Assembly (NCBI GenBank): GCA_029851415.1
Contig: CM056742.1
Span: forward strand, 190,445,344-190,509,343
Direction of reading: 5' to 3'
Origin: Eretmocerus hayati
Taxonomy: Eukaryota; Arthropoda; Insecta; Hymenoptera; Aphelinidae
DNA: 64,000 nucleotides
Position numbers and translations under genes: made by a program. The notes beneath the pieces were generated by a model, which worked only from the letters and a program-made list of their open reading frames with translations, searched no databases and was not told the DNA's origin. Shown here piece by piece: positions 23,227-35,780 of the stretch (positions are counted from its first letter, which is position 1; each line of letters opens with the position of its first letter).

Positions 23227-23994
23227 AGGTAAGTGTGCCTAATATGCCCCCATTCCCTAATATGCCCCCACTCAAGTTCTCAAATTTACGTACCCGCAGA
23301 TCTTGCCACGCATTTTTTTCATATTCGTTACGTTAAAATATGAGAAAGAAACGTTTTGGACCGATCTTAGATGATCCACGCCTTTCTTAGAACAAAGAAC
23401 TGGTTTCGCTACTTTCGACTTCTTCTTTGTTAGTCACTAAAAGTTATACCAAACAAAATTGATGGAATCAATTTTAACGTGCCTTAACTCATTTTCTTTG
23501 TCTCTGTCCCAACTTTAAAATGCTTTTTGTAGAATTGGGAAATTCGATTCCTAACCGATTCTAAGCTCATATTACTGAAAAAAAGTCCAGTGTTCCTAAT
23601 ATGCCCCATGGTTTTTTTTTCAAACTCGTCGTTCACTCTATCGGAATACATCAATTTGAATCTAAAAATACAAAAGAGGGTGAAAAAGCTGCAAAATGAG
23701 CTAAAGTACGTCTCATTTGGGGGCCTGGGAGCCGAGATATCCCGATTTTACGAAAAACCTGTATAATCTCATGGAAATAGACCTCTTTTCCACGTGGGGA
23801 CATATTAGGAACACGCTGTCAAAAACTAAAAAAAAATATTTTTTTCCAAAAATGGAGATAGTTACGTACTTTAGCTCATTTCAAACGTCTTGAAACAGGC
23901 TTTAAGATGAGCAAAAGTACGCTGAAAAATGTTGAGGTAAGCCAAAACTATGAGCAAAACAAAAGTAGTGGGGGCATATTACGCACACTTAACT
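23227..23994. mobile_element. family A MITE, copy 4 (TA-flanked)
   Basis: TA at 23225-23226 and 23995-23996. The left end is AGGTAAGTGTGCCTAATATG and the right end is CGCACACTTAACT. There are internal copies of ATATGCCCCCA, and it lies only about 190 bp from the preceding copy in the same orientation. Confidence 0.8.
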
Positions 23995-24004
23995 TATAAT
24001 CTCA

Positions 24005-24786
24005 AACTGCTTCTGACTCTTTGAACTCAAGTTGCGTGCTCTGTGGTCCCTAAAAAAATACATTTTGGACCGAGCTGGTTGAGTCAACTCGTCTTGACCG
24101 GACTGCCGTTTCCAAATAGACCTGATCTTACCTCAAAGTTAAAAATATATTCTTAGCCATGATATACTGAATGAGATCTCTTTGCAAAAACCAGTCTCGG
24201 CTGTCGGTGAGATTTAACAAAAGTCATCCTCAATTATAGAGGAACTTTGTTTACTGAGAGAAACAGTCGAGTTTAGTCATTAAAAATCCAAAAAAATTTC
24301 AATTTATACCGTTCTGATCTGGAGTTTTTCCCCACCTTTTTTCTCACTGAAATCGGTATAAGTCCATGGGTTTTCAACGTTTTTCGACCTCACTGGTGGA
24401 AACTCATAGTTTTTCGACATTTTCCTACTTGAAACGGTAGAAATCCATGATATTAACGACTTTTCCCGATCTAAAATATTGAAAGTAAATTTTTTTTTTT
24501 AAATGGTGGACTGATACCGTTCTGATCCCGAAAAACGACGAGAAATTGTCCGGATCAGAACGGTATAAATTCATTTTTTATCGAAAAATGAATTGTGAAA
24601 ACTATGAACAATCAAAAATTGATACGCCCCACGCGAAAAATGACGTAAAAACACACTCACTATATGGTAAAACAAGAATATTTACTTTAGATGATAATTC
24701 GAATTTTCTATATCACAAAAACTTTGAGGCAAATTTTCCGGCAATGGAAAAAAATGGACTTATACCGTCCTGATCCGGAGCCGCCC
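24005..24786. mobile_element. family D element, truncated copy
   Basis: Runs parallel to 50840-51619 with shared segments such as GTCGAGTTTAGTCATTAAAA and ends in CTGATCCGGAGCCGCCC, the right terminal repeat of the complete family D copy. The left terminal repeat is missing. It abuts the family A copy just before it. Confidence 0.7.
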
Positions 24787-24899
24787 ATATATCACCCTCG
24801 CCCAAAACAAAATGGATTCAGTAATATTCTTCTCTTCTTCTCCAGTCACTGCAGCTCAAGAATTGATATCTAGGTGATCTTCGATACTTTTTACACGAG

Positions 24900-25452
24900 T
24901 TCAACGTCAGAATAGGTCCTAAACTTAACCAATGATTCTTCCAACGTCAAATACACTCTCTTCATAATATGTAGCTCGTTATTTAGGTTCGGATAATCGG
25001 CTCGTTGATGGGTAAATTTTCGTTTGTAATCTGGATGCAGAAGTCATACCCAAACGTCAAAACTTCAAGTGTCCTATTACAACCTCAGAGTATGATGCTA
25101 GTAATTCCTGTCTCTGTCTTAAGACCAAAATGTTGGTTGTTAAAACGTGCTTTTCGGGAACCGGAAATAGCTTGAAAATTGGTGAATGTTCGCAACTTGA
25201 ATTCCTCTGTCGGAAGATGTTTTATGACATTCTAGAAGTGCAAATTGTGGGATCTTTGATGTTAACATTTTAAGCCTAACTGGATGAAAGATGCTGAAAT
25301 TCATCATGAAAATCGTGTTTATCATGAAATGGCCTAAAAATTGCGATGCGATGTCATCACATCTCGCATCACCTTTGACTTGAAAATTTCCGCGGAACCT
25401 TTCAATAAAATTTGACATCAGAACAAAGTGAATGCACTACCCCAGGTCTCGC
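24900..25452. other. intergenic, nothing recognised
   Basis: The 92-codon minus frame at 25140-25418 has no recognisable domain. Confidence 0.45.
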
Positions 25453-25455
25453 TTA

Positions 25456-25718
25456 GGGTGATGACAGATAAAGCGCTACGCTACGATTTTGCGCCACGCC
25501 ACGACGCGCTATCGCGCGCCACGAACCAGAAGTTTATTCCAGCAAACCTGACCATAGATGGATTTGATTCATTTTCATAATCTACGATTAATACTGTAAC
25601 AATAAATCCAGTCCATCAAAGGTAGGGTTCGCTGGACTGAATTTTTGGGTCGTGGCGTGCGATAGCGCGTCGTGGCGTGGCGCAAAATCGTGGCGTAGCG
25701 CTTTATCTGTCATCACCC
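25456..25718. mobile_element. PIF/Harbinger-type MITE, 263 bp
   Basis: Terminal inverted repeats of about 55-60 bp start GGGTGATGACAGATAAAGCG and are flanked by TTA on both sides (25453-25455 and 25719-25721). A 3-bp TWA duplication with G-rich ends fits the PIF/Harbinger (Tourist) class. The arms are built from repeated GGCGTGGCG words. No coding capacity. Confidence 0.8.
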
Positions 25719-25721
25719 TTA

Positions 25722-26585
25722 CATAGTAGGTTATACGGAGCACCTACGAGATAGGACAAGAAGGCCTTTTTCAAAATTGAAAAAGTTTCAGCGGATACCC
25801 AAAAATTTTGTTGAGTTTGAAATCCGAGGAAAGTGGTACTCTCGGCAGCTACCTCTGTATGAGAAGACTAATGAGTAATGTACCTGGTTGAGTAATGTAG
25901 CGGTCATTTTGAAGAAAATTCTCTCAGCTTCTCGAAAAAAGTAGTTTCATGATCGCAAATTCCTGCGCATGGGTGGAAAATTACGTTTTTATGATTGAAA
26001 TCAAATATTGTCCAGAAAACAGCTCAAAACTCAAAAAAGCAAGTTGAAACTATTTTTTTCGTGAGAAACACAAAAAATACAACTTCTTACATAGAAAAAT
26101 GTATTCTTGAAAACTTGAAAGAAAACTTTCAGAGAAAAGAATGAGAAAGTGATTTTCAAGAAATAAGATGAAAGACAAAGTTTTGAAGTGGTTTTTGACA
26201 ATTTTTTGCTGACCTTTTAGATGCGCCCACCCGCATTCCTCGATCTTACGTTGCTTCTGAGTTACAACATCTCTGGTAAAAAAAGTTACGAAAATCTTGC
26301 AAAAAAAAACCAAAACATAATTTTGATCAGTGGGCCAGAGTCCGACAATTTTTTCTCATCTTTCCCATTGTAACAGATGTTCATATTTCGACCTGTAGAA
26401 TTGAAAAAGTTAAGTCAAAGAGAAGTCCAAGACCAAGCATTTTTTGATGTTTCGTTTCCTCGTGGAATTATATTCATATGCTCTGATGGTTGCTCGAGAG
26501 TTTTGAGGCGAGAGACCAAATCTACGACAAATCATTCTAGGTGTGATGTGGCTAGCAGCTGTTGCAGAGTATTGTAGTTCTGTGT
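25722..26585. other. intergenic AT-rich stretch, nothing recognised
   Basis: Low-complexity A/T-rich frames only. Confidence 0.5.
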
Positions 26586-26589
26586 AAGT

Positions 26590-27480
26590 GTGAATTTATT
26601 TCGTACTTCCGCATCGGAAGCATGGGAGATGAAGAAGTCAGTGCGAAGGGACAATTGGCACGGGCGAGCATTGAGATGGCTGCGAATATCGATCTCAATA
26701 CATCGAAGCTATGAGCTCCGCGGATCAGGCAGATTAACTTTAGAGCGCAAACAAAGGGCGCAATCCGTCAAGTGTCTTGTTCGTATGATGTATACGGCTC
26801 TCGCGGGGGCACTCGAGCACAATACAATAAATGTATAAATACGATGCGAAAGCGCGGTGCCACGCTGTCTGGCTCGTCCGCCGATACGCCGATATCCCCC
26901 ATTGTATAACGGGCCGCGCAACTTTCCGAGGTGATGCAGCGTTGGAGGCGTTGCCGCGCGGGCTCAATAATCATTAGGATTGTCATCCTATTAACTTTTG
27001 GAGTGTCCCGGGCCCATAGCGCTAATCCGATTTAGAAGTTAATTTGCCGGATGGGCGTGTTTTATTGGGCCCATTATGATCGGCTGGGAATACCATTATT
27101 GAGGCCCGCGTGACTTTGCCAAAATATGGAAGCTGCCCGTACAATGCAGGCACGCATAATCGCCCCGCGGCTTATGCAGGTTGGGCTTATTTCGCGCACA
27201 ACGGGGCGGTAGTTGACTTTCGAAGCGGTCCGAATGACCTCGTGATGCCACTGCAATGCGCTAAGCCGCCGACTCAATGGGCATTCCATTAACTTTTGCC
27301 GTTGTCACCGCGGCTCTGCCGTCGTATACTTTGCGCCCAAGTCGTATATAACGCTCTCTATACAGCCAGCATTATGAAATTTATTGCGCTCTTTCACGGC
27401 ACAACTTCGCCACTGCATCCGGACTCTGCTGCAAAATCCTCCTCCCCGATTTTCTTCGTCATGTGGCGACGGCTAACGCG
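26590..27480. promoter_or_regulatory. GC-enriched island, strongest candidate eve distal enhancer
   Basis: GC-rich and densely populated with segmentation-type words: TAATCCGAT (27023), TTGACTTT (27213-27220), TTAACTTTTG (26991 and 27290), AATAATCATTAGG (about 26966) and TTTTATTGGGCCCATTATG (about 27060). Frames on both strands are open but without domains. It lies about 12 kb upstream of the eve promoter and next to the orphan SLC17 exon. Confidence 0.4.
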
Positions 27481-27756
27481 CTATCATCTTTCCATGAGAC
27501 CTTAGGTCAGATATCGTCGAGGGGGGAACTCATTCTGATTCATCAAGACATTCGAAGGTCGAATTTCGCGGAGTTCCGTGCCAAAAGATTTTCATGTAGT
27601 TCAGAAAATAGAGACAAAAAAGGCATGCACAAATCTAACGAGCCCACAACCATACCTCTGAATCCTGATTATTCTCGAGTTCCGCGAAGATTCTTAACCC
27701 AATTCACTAAATGTTGTATTTGACAGGACGTACCTGCCTATACTGCAAATAATTAC

Positions 27757-27996
27757 CTGAGTGTATTCAGACCAATTGTAAAGTACTTTATCTGTCGACA
27801 TTGTTGTGTTTTTTAGATCCGCAGATGTTGAACCACTGTGCGGGCAGATCTGATCACTTTGATTGTTAGCATGGTCAGAACTTGTTTCAGCCGTTGGCAC
27901 CATTTCGGTAATGGCTATCGACAAGCAAACGCGCATCGCGTAAGCACTGAGCAGACCAAAAAATGCCAGTACAACTGTCAGCCATCTTTGTGACAT
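27757..27996 (-). CDS. orphan N-terminal exon of an SLC17-type inorganic phosphate/anion cotransporter
   Basis: An 80-codon exon from ATG to TACACTCAG|GTAATT, a canonical donor in phase 0. The protein begins MSQRWLTVVLAFFGLLSAYA, a first membrane helix, followed by MRVCLSIAITEMV. It then has a hydrophilic Ser/Thr/Asn-rich loop with N-glycosylation sequons (NTT, NWS) and YNWSEYTQ. This order is that of insect SLC17 major-facilitator proteins, in which a W-[SD]-E-x-x-Q motif precedes helix 2. Such proteins are plasma-membrane or vesicular anion transporters. No following exon (expected to encode a helix near FYWGY) was found downstream on this strand within the window. Either it is a relic or a very long intron separates the rest. 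Identity is strong; function as a gene is doubtful. Confidence 0.65.
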
Positions 27997-27999
27997 ATG

Positions 28000-30900
28000 C
28001 GAGCCTGTGTTTCATGCGGGCAGATTATTGTGAAAGATCTCATGCGTATATTTCGAGGCATTTTTTCAAGTGAAGTATTAAACAAAACCCAAGCCATAAC
28101 CATAACCTATAACCCATAACCCATTTTGAAAAATCGGCCGAAAATGATTGGCTAATTCATCCATTTTTGGATCAATAATTTTGATCCTTAGCTCGCAGCC
28201 ATCTGATCAATTGCTTATATTCAAATGATTAAGCGCAAGGCGGTGCAAGTAAGCAAACGACAAAAATTATTCACAGAGTTTGCGATGTTGTTTTTAGTAT
28301 TCACGTTTATCGTTTGAGTTATCTGCTTTTTTTTGTTTCACCCTGCAAAATATTTTTGTACGTGCTACAGGTCTTTTCGACCGTGCATATTTCAACATAA
28401 AAAAAAAATAGAAATTTTAGCAAGAACTCGAGTATCGAGGAATTTCCACCCTGCGTGATGTCTAAAAAGCGTTTTGCATTGTCAGACGGTGAGTTTCTTT
28501 GAAAATCATTTTGAAAACGGATGATAACGCTCCAACGAACTTTGGCTCTTTGCAAAGCTGATATTTGCTGGTTTCAAGTCTGATTTGCAATTCGATACCT
28601 CAAATTGAAAATTTGAAGAGTGGAGAAGCTTGCGATGGAATCGGGCAGCTGTCGCAGCTCTGTTCTCATTGCAAACCATATAACTGTTGGACGCGATTGT
28701 CTAAGTACGGAAGCTCCACTTGGAAACATACCTGCGACTGAAATTATGGTGTAAAATTGAGCTGTGGCTTGAAAGTCAATGACTTTGACAAGCAACGCTT
28801 TGTTCCCTTGCATTACGATGCCATCACTCACGACTTGAATTGTCAAAATTATCACTAAAAGTTTCAACGCAACGCGAAGTCGCTGCGTACGAGAAGTATG
28901 TCATTTTGTTTTAAAAGCAAAACGCAACTAGTCCATCACGTTTTATGGCAACCGAGATAATATTGCAGTATATTATTTCGATGATTTGCTACTGAGACAG
29001 AATGACTTCCAAATCCCTCAATAGATCGATATATTTTAGTGCAAGTATTGCTACGCAATCGTCACCACAGGTACTTGCAGTATTATTAATCTGATGCGTC
29101 ATCGTGAGCCCGTAAAAATTTCTACAGCCTCGGCTAGTAGTAAAATATTTATGTGCAGTGCTACCACCTCCGGATACTTTTGGCGAGACAAATTTTTATC
29201 TCGTCAAAATGATAAACTTATAGTTGCGTTATTGAATGCTCAACAACAAAAATTTGACCCTAAATACTTAGAGTGTGAGATTATGGCACCTAGCGTTTCA
29301 AGTTGATTCCCCTGTCTAGAATATACTCATGACAAAAATGATTCAAAACTTTTATCTTTTGACTGATCTTCAAGGGTGATTGTTCTTGATGAAAATGTCA
29401 ATAATTACATTACGAGTTCCAATGTGTAGGGTAGATTCAACACAGAGAACTTTGAAGCAACACAACTTTTTTCAGCGCCTCATTCATCGGTTTAGGATGG
29501 AGGGTGCGCAGGTAATAATGTCATACGTAAGAAAATAGTATGGGGTATTCTGTGACTTTACGATTGAGATGTCCATTGCCTCGCAGACCACAGAGACTGC
29601 GGAAAGTGTGTAATGTTTTTTTTACGCATTTATTAGCGGTAGCTATGGTGGGTAACCCCAAGTCATCCACGAGGAGAGACAGCCTCGCTGACGCAATGTT
29701 CGGGGCTTGCCTTATTGCTCATCACTCTGAGTTTTCCACTCGACGCCTTTGAACTCGCTAGAATCGTAAAAAATACAATGAGCCGAGAGTCAGTGAGCTG
29801 GAAGCAGTGGCTTGCGAAGAGAAAATCATGCAAAGGTGAATGTTATGGCATATGAGAATGCAGGTATAGGAATCTCTCTCGAGATGAGTCACTTGTCAAA
29901 ATTCCTCCCTCGCAAACCCATAACTGCTGTACAATGAAATGATGGATCGACGTTATACTTGAATTCTAATCGGGAGGAGGGAATCTGATATTGCTGAAGT
30001 TGAAATAATGGCCTCGGCAAGTGAGACCAAGACAAAAGTTGTAATTTTGAAATGAAACTCTGGATTCACGGTACTCGTTGAATTTGATAAAAACCCTAGA
30101 TTTCAAGCTGGCTCTGCTAATCCTGAAATATCTTGCCAAGGCCCAAAACCAGATCTGAGAGTGATAGTTTCTCACTTATTGAATCATTCGTGAATTTTTC
30201 TTGCGAGCTCGCAACATTTGGAAGAACGAGAAATATTCTCCAAACAGTCCTCACTGAGTCCAGGCGTTTGAATCTTTTCAAGACAGGTAGCGGGAGTTGA
30301 ACATCTTCATCACACTTAACATTATGATAATGATGTCACAAAACAAGAAATCAGACACGATCGAGCGAAAAAAACTGGCGGGTTTGAGACGCTGTCAAGA
30401 TTTGCGAAGACTAAGTAAGTCAAATAATCATTGTACATTACCGCCTCGGAGTCATAAAAAAAATTTTTCGTGGCCACATCGATGATAATGTCAATTATCA
30501 CCATTGATTCGATGGTAGGTAGCGCTATACAAATGTCCAGTGTCTCATTTTACGATTGGTTTAGCGCTTCAAGCACTCAAGCGCTCAATTAGAAGGTGAA
30601 TCACAAAAACAGACGATGGAAATGGCACCATCACTCTCTGCCATGAACGGAGCGGCGAGATGAAAGCCATGATCCTCATCCACTCCTCGTCTTTCTTCGG
30701 TTCTTTACACACCATACATTTGCGTTTTTGCATCTTGAATTGCGAAAGTGATGCGCCAGGTGCTCTTATCCGTACTTACGTTGTAGAAAAAGTTCAATCA
30801 CTGGATTTGTACTGCACATAATTCAGAAACCAAGGCATTCACTCTGAAAATTCATATCGATGAATAGGGTATCGAGAAACTACTCAAAATTTTCAAAGCA

Positions 30901-32068
30901 AAAACACATAGCTTGGAGCCATGGAAGGAGAGGTTATCTGAAAGTTTGCGATAAAAAATTCTGAAATTGTCTCACAAGGCTCTGAGTTGTAGGCGCCAAT
31001 CCAGAAATAATCTTTCTCAGGATTACAAGAGGCCCCTCAAATTTTTAGACTTGGGCGTTCTCCTAGGAATTGATATGAGGCAGTTCACGTCAAGTCTCCA
31101 TGCCTGATTTTTAGATGCGAAAACATGCACTTTTGAGCCGTCTGCAGAGGCCCCTAAGCCGAATACTATAGCAGTTTCACAACGTATTATTTTCTCAGCT
31201 TTCATATGATGCGGTTGGTTTTCCCCATTCCGGCCGACATAACCTCAGCAATTGATGATCATCAGGTTTCAAAATTGTGACAACTCAAAGTCAACCCTTT
31301 TTTCCATTTTTCGATATTTCTAACCTAATGATTAGTAAATTTCACATCGAAATAGATCTTGAATGAATAGGGGTCTCTTCCATTTCCCTGATTTTTCGTG
31401 TGTGGTCATTCTGTAGCAACTAATTTGACACAGAAAAGAATAAATTGAGACATTTTCGACGTATTTTTTATCTCATCCTTCCGATGCTGAGGTTCATTTT
31501 CCGATTTGTGAAGAACATAACCTCAAAAACCAGAGATTATACTTCGAGAGTGTCTCAACTTAGAATAACCTATTTCCCGTCTTTCTGATTGCCTCATGCA
31601 TTATCAAAGTTAATCGATGTTTGTGATGGAATTTTTTTTCAGGATGAAACTTGACTATTGTCTAGTTGAAAGGATTGTATAATGGAGAAAAGCACGAATA
31701 ATGTCATGTGACCCCCAAAGACCAAGTTCCCGTTGCTTCGTTCTTCCTACGAGCAGGGGACCAGTCATTTATCAAACAAGCGGAGAAATTTCCTTTTTTC
31801 AGTTGAGACACTACGTATAGTTTCCGGTTTTTGACGTTATGTTGACACTAATTAAAAAACGAAGCTCACCATCGGAACGATGAGACAAAACTAAGCCGGT
31901 AATGACTCCATTGATTTTCCTCTGTGTCAAATGAAATACTCCAGAATGCCTGAAAGCAGAAAATCGCACGTGAACGACTTCATAAACGAAAGATTTACCC
32001 TGGAGTCGGATGACTTTTGCAACTATTTTCTTGCTCGATTCAACCTTGCGAGTCGGAGTTGAATACTC
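28000..32068. other. 4 kb intergenic stretch, nothing firmly recognised
   Basis: A minus-strand segment at about 28732-28885 is open, hydrophobic (LKLLVIILTIQVV) and bounded by a plausible acceptor (TACGCAG) and a GTATGT donor, but it matches no family I know. Otherwise only short frames, no tandem repeats and no terminal repeats were seen. Confidence 0.4.
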
Positions 32069-32072
32069 TTAA

Positions 32073-32453
32073 GGGCATGCGGTAGCCGCGCAGCGCGGCT
32101 GTAAACTTCCATTTAACTCTCATGTGAACATTTTAATGGTACAAAGTTTGATATGAGTTGGCTAGTTATTGTTAAGGTCCGATTTATTATCGACAACTCA
32201 ACGTTCAGCCCAAATCATTAGATTATTGCAGGAAAGTGGAGACCACTGGGCGTTTGGCACATCCTAACCTATAACATACACACATTTTTGTTTCCATTTC
32301 CTTCGAACCATCTTGCGATTTGGGTTAAACAACGAGAAGACGCATGCAAATTAGGTGATAACAAATGTGCGTCTTCTCGTCGTTTAACCCAAATCGCAAG
32401 AGAATTCGAGGGAAATGGGAACAAAATTTTGCTTGCACGGCTACCGCATGCCC
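32073..32453. mobile_element. family C TTAA-flanked hairpin MITE, copy 1
   Basis: TTAA (32069-32072 and 32454-32457) flanks inverted ends GGGCATGCGGTAGCCG / CGGCTACCGCATGCCC. Inside, 32312-32400 is a hairpin with arms starting CTTGCGATTTGGGTTAAAC. TTAA duplication is the hallmark of piggyBac-type insertion. No ORF. Confidence 0.85.
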
Positions 32454-32457
32454 TTAA

Positions 32458-33300
32458 CGTACATCCACTCAAACGTAGCAGATAGAAGTCACCATCTCCC
32501 ATTAACGCCATCGGATGGATCCGAAGCGCTCTCAGCTTGTTCTGAGTCTCGACAACAGCTCTTTCGAATCAAATTTTGATCTCAATGAACATATTAAAAT
32601 TTCTCATCGAGGTTTAAATGGTGAATTGAGCGATAACGTACGCGAGTCCATCAAACAGACACACTTATATTTTCATGAAAGCTCGTAAACGACGTGTTCA
32701 ATCTTTCTCCCAAGCGGTCAAATCCAATCTCGTTTGTATATAAGAATAGAAGTTCCAGAAATTATACGTAAACGAATACTATATATATCTAGTGAGTATG
32801 CGACGTGATTGCGGCCACGCACATATCGACTATTATATAGAATTGTTAATCTACCGCCGTAGATATTGGTCATACCATCAGTCTATAACATAGTTTATCA
32901 ATAAATAACCAACAATGAACAAAATCTTCCGAGGACTCGGATTAGAAGTCGCCGAGTTAGTCTCTACTTCATCAACAGTGTAAATACCACCTGGGTAAAA
33001 AAACACCTTTTTTTCCCAAAAACTATAATCAAATTTGTTATTGTATCCGGGGGAAAAAAAACTAGTGCCATAAAATTATATATTACAACTCAAGTCTCCA
33101 AAAACATCTAGTGTGCCCCAACTACAACGAATTTTTCTAGAAATTAATTCCATATCTGTAAAATTTAATGACGGTAACCTCTCAGTGTGGCTGGTCGAGA
33201 CCAACAGGGATGTTACACATCTCCAGGACTTAGATGGTACCGCAAGCGTACTCGGCGCAGAAAAGTTCAAGATTGAGCCAACTCTATCGTGATGCTCTTC
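32458..33300. other. intergenic, nothing recognised
   Basis: AT-rich. No supported gene or repeat until the minisatellite begins. Confidence 0.5.
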
Positions 33301-33359
33301 TGGGACCTCATTTGAGCAACATTAGCAGAGAAAGAACAAAAACGGGCCCAAGATGTACT

Positions 33360-35780
33360 AACCCGGTGCGATAAAATTCCCCGAGGAGTGTTGTAGACGT
33401 TCCGTATATAAGTCTTGGTCTTGTACTGCGCTAGTACAATTGTGGAACCACTATCCACGTCCTGGAAGGGGGTCACGGGCCAGCTCTGCTGCGATAGTCT
33501 TCAATTTAGCCACGTAAGACTCGGGGTCGTACTGCGCTAGTCCCGTTGCAGTACCATCCAAATTCCGGAGGACTGTCGCCGACGAGCCATGTAAGTCTTG
33601 AACTGATACTGCGCTAGTCGGCTAGTCCCGTTGCAGTACCATCGCAGTTCGCGAGCAGTACCGCGAACCAGTCTTATAAGTTTTGAACTGTCATTGCGCT
33701 AGTACCGTTGTAGTACCTCCAAGTGCCGGATGAAAGTTGTGGCCAAGTCATGTGAGTTTGGATCTAGAACTGCAGAAATATGGTTGCAGTACCATTCAAG
33801 TTTCGGAGGAGTATTGCAGACCAGCCATGTGAGTCTCAAACTGGTGATACACTTCTATCGTTGAGGTAATATTTAAGTCCCGGAGGAGTATCGCGGACCA
33901 GCCAAGAGAGTTTAGAACTAGTACTGCGGTAGTACTGATATGGTACGGCCCAAAATGAGACCGGCCATATGAGTCTTGGGCTGTTACTGCGCTAGTACGG
34001 TTGCGCCACATTCTAGATCCGGGGAGAATCCTTGCGGTGCCATTCAAGTCCTGGAGAAGTATTGCGGACCAGCCACGTAAGTTATGATACTGCACTAGTA
34101 CCGTTTCAGTACTTTTCATGTTCCGGAGAAGTGTTGCGGGCCAACCATGCGGGTCTCAAACTGGAACTGCGCTAGAACCGTTGCGGTGCCATTCAAGTCC
34201 CGGAAGAGTATCACGCACCAGCCAAGTGAGTCTCAAAATGGTAATATATATGTACCTTTGCGGTACCTTTCAAGTCCCGGAGAAGTATTGGGGACCAGTT
34301 ACGTAAGTTATGAACCGGTACTGCACTAGTAGCGTTTTACTACTATTCATGTCCCGGATGAGTGTTGCGGGGCAGCCACCCGAGTCTTATACTGGAACTG
34401 CACTAGAACCGTTGCGCGGTACCACTCAAGTTTTGGAGGCGTGTTCCGGACCAGCCATGCGAGTCTTAAAGTAGTAATACATATACTATTAGTACCGACG
34501 CAGTACCATTGCCTATTGCACTCCTGGAGGAGTATCGCGGACCAGCCAAGTGAGTTTCGAACTGACACTGCACCAGTACCGTTATAATACAATCCAAGTC
34601 CCGGAGGAATGTTGCGGCCATGCCATGTGAGTTACGAACTAGTACTGCACCAATATCGTTGCGGTACCATTCAAGTCCGAGAGGAGTATTGCAGACCAGC
34701 CATGTGAGTCCTTAATTGGTCATACAGTTGTACCGTTGCGGTACCATGTAAGTCCCAGAGGAGTATCGCGCACCATCCCAGTTAGTCTTGAACCTGTACT
34801 GCACTATTACAGAGGGACAGTTCAAAGCCCGGACAACCTATGTAAGCCTTGAACTAGTGATACACTAGTACCGTTACGGTATTATTCATGTTCCGGAGGA
34901 GTACTGCGGACCCTGTATGCGAGTCTTGAACTAGTACTACACTGGTGCCGATATGGTGGTCTTAGGCCCGGACCAGCCATGTACGTCATGGACTGCTACT
35001 GTGCTAGTACCGTATCGGTACTATTCATGTGCCGGAGGACTATTGCGGGGCAGCCATGCGAGTCTCAAACTGAAACTGCACCACTAGTAGAACCGTTGCG
35101 GTGCCATTCGAGTTCCGGAAGAGTGTCCCGGACCAGCCAGGTGAGTCTTGGACTATTACTGTGCTAGTACCGAGGCCAGTACTGATATTTTTCCGTTTGA
35201 GTTCCGAACCAGCCATGGGAGTCTCAAACTGGTGATACCCTTGTACCGTTACGGTACCTACTAAGTCCCAGAGAAGTGTCGCAGACCAGTCACGTAAGTT
35301 ATAGACTGGTAATACACTAGTACCGATGCGGTACCATTTAAGTCCCGGACGAGTATTGCAGACCAGCCATGCGAGTCTAAACTGGTACTCCGCCACTACT
35401 GACCTGGTACCGTTCAAGGCCCAAATCAGCCATGTAAGTCTTGAACTGGTAATAACCTTGTACTGTTGCGGTACTATTCAACCTCCGGAGGAGTATCGCG
35501 GACCAGCCATGCGAGTCTTACACTTGTACTGCGCTAGTACCGTTACGGTGCCATTCAAGTCGGACCATTCATGTAGGTCTTGAACTCATTCTGCGCTAGT
35601 ACCATTGCAATACTATCCAAGTCCCGCAGCAATCCTGCGCTCCACCCATGTGAGTCTCGAGTTCATGCTGCGCGATCAGTACCGTTGCTGTGCTCTTCAA
35701 GTCCCGAAGGGATGTCGTGAACGATAGCCATGGTAAGTCTAGCACTGGCATTGCGGTAGTGCTATAGTGGAATCACTTCT
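33360..35780. repeat. ~77-bp minisatellite, about 30 degenerate units
   Basis: The words CTAGTACCGTTGCGGTACC, CAAGTCCCGGAGGAGTAT and GACCAGCCATGTGAGTCTT recur in this order with spacing of 76-78 bp (for example units at 34181, 34258, 34334 and at 34661, 34739). Units differ by about 10-25%. Frames across it are repeat artefacts. The left border is gradual. Confidence 0.9.

Noticed and set aside
28732..28885. Possible membrane-protein exon on the minus strand with acceptor TACGCAG and donor GTATGT
   Set aside because: Hydrophobic and open, but short. No family could be named and no partner exon joins it in frame.
33796..35583. Several frames of 60-125 codons across the minisatellite
   Set aside because: They follow the 77-bp unit, which is not a multiple of three, so the frame shifts at each unit. 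These are repeat artefacts.
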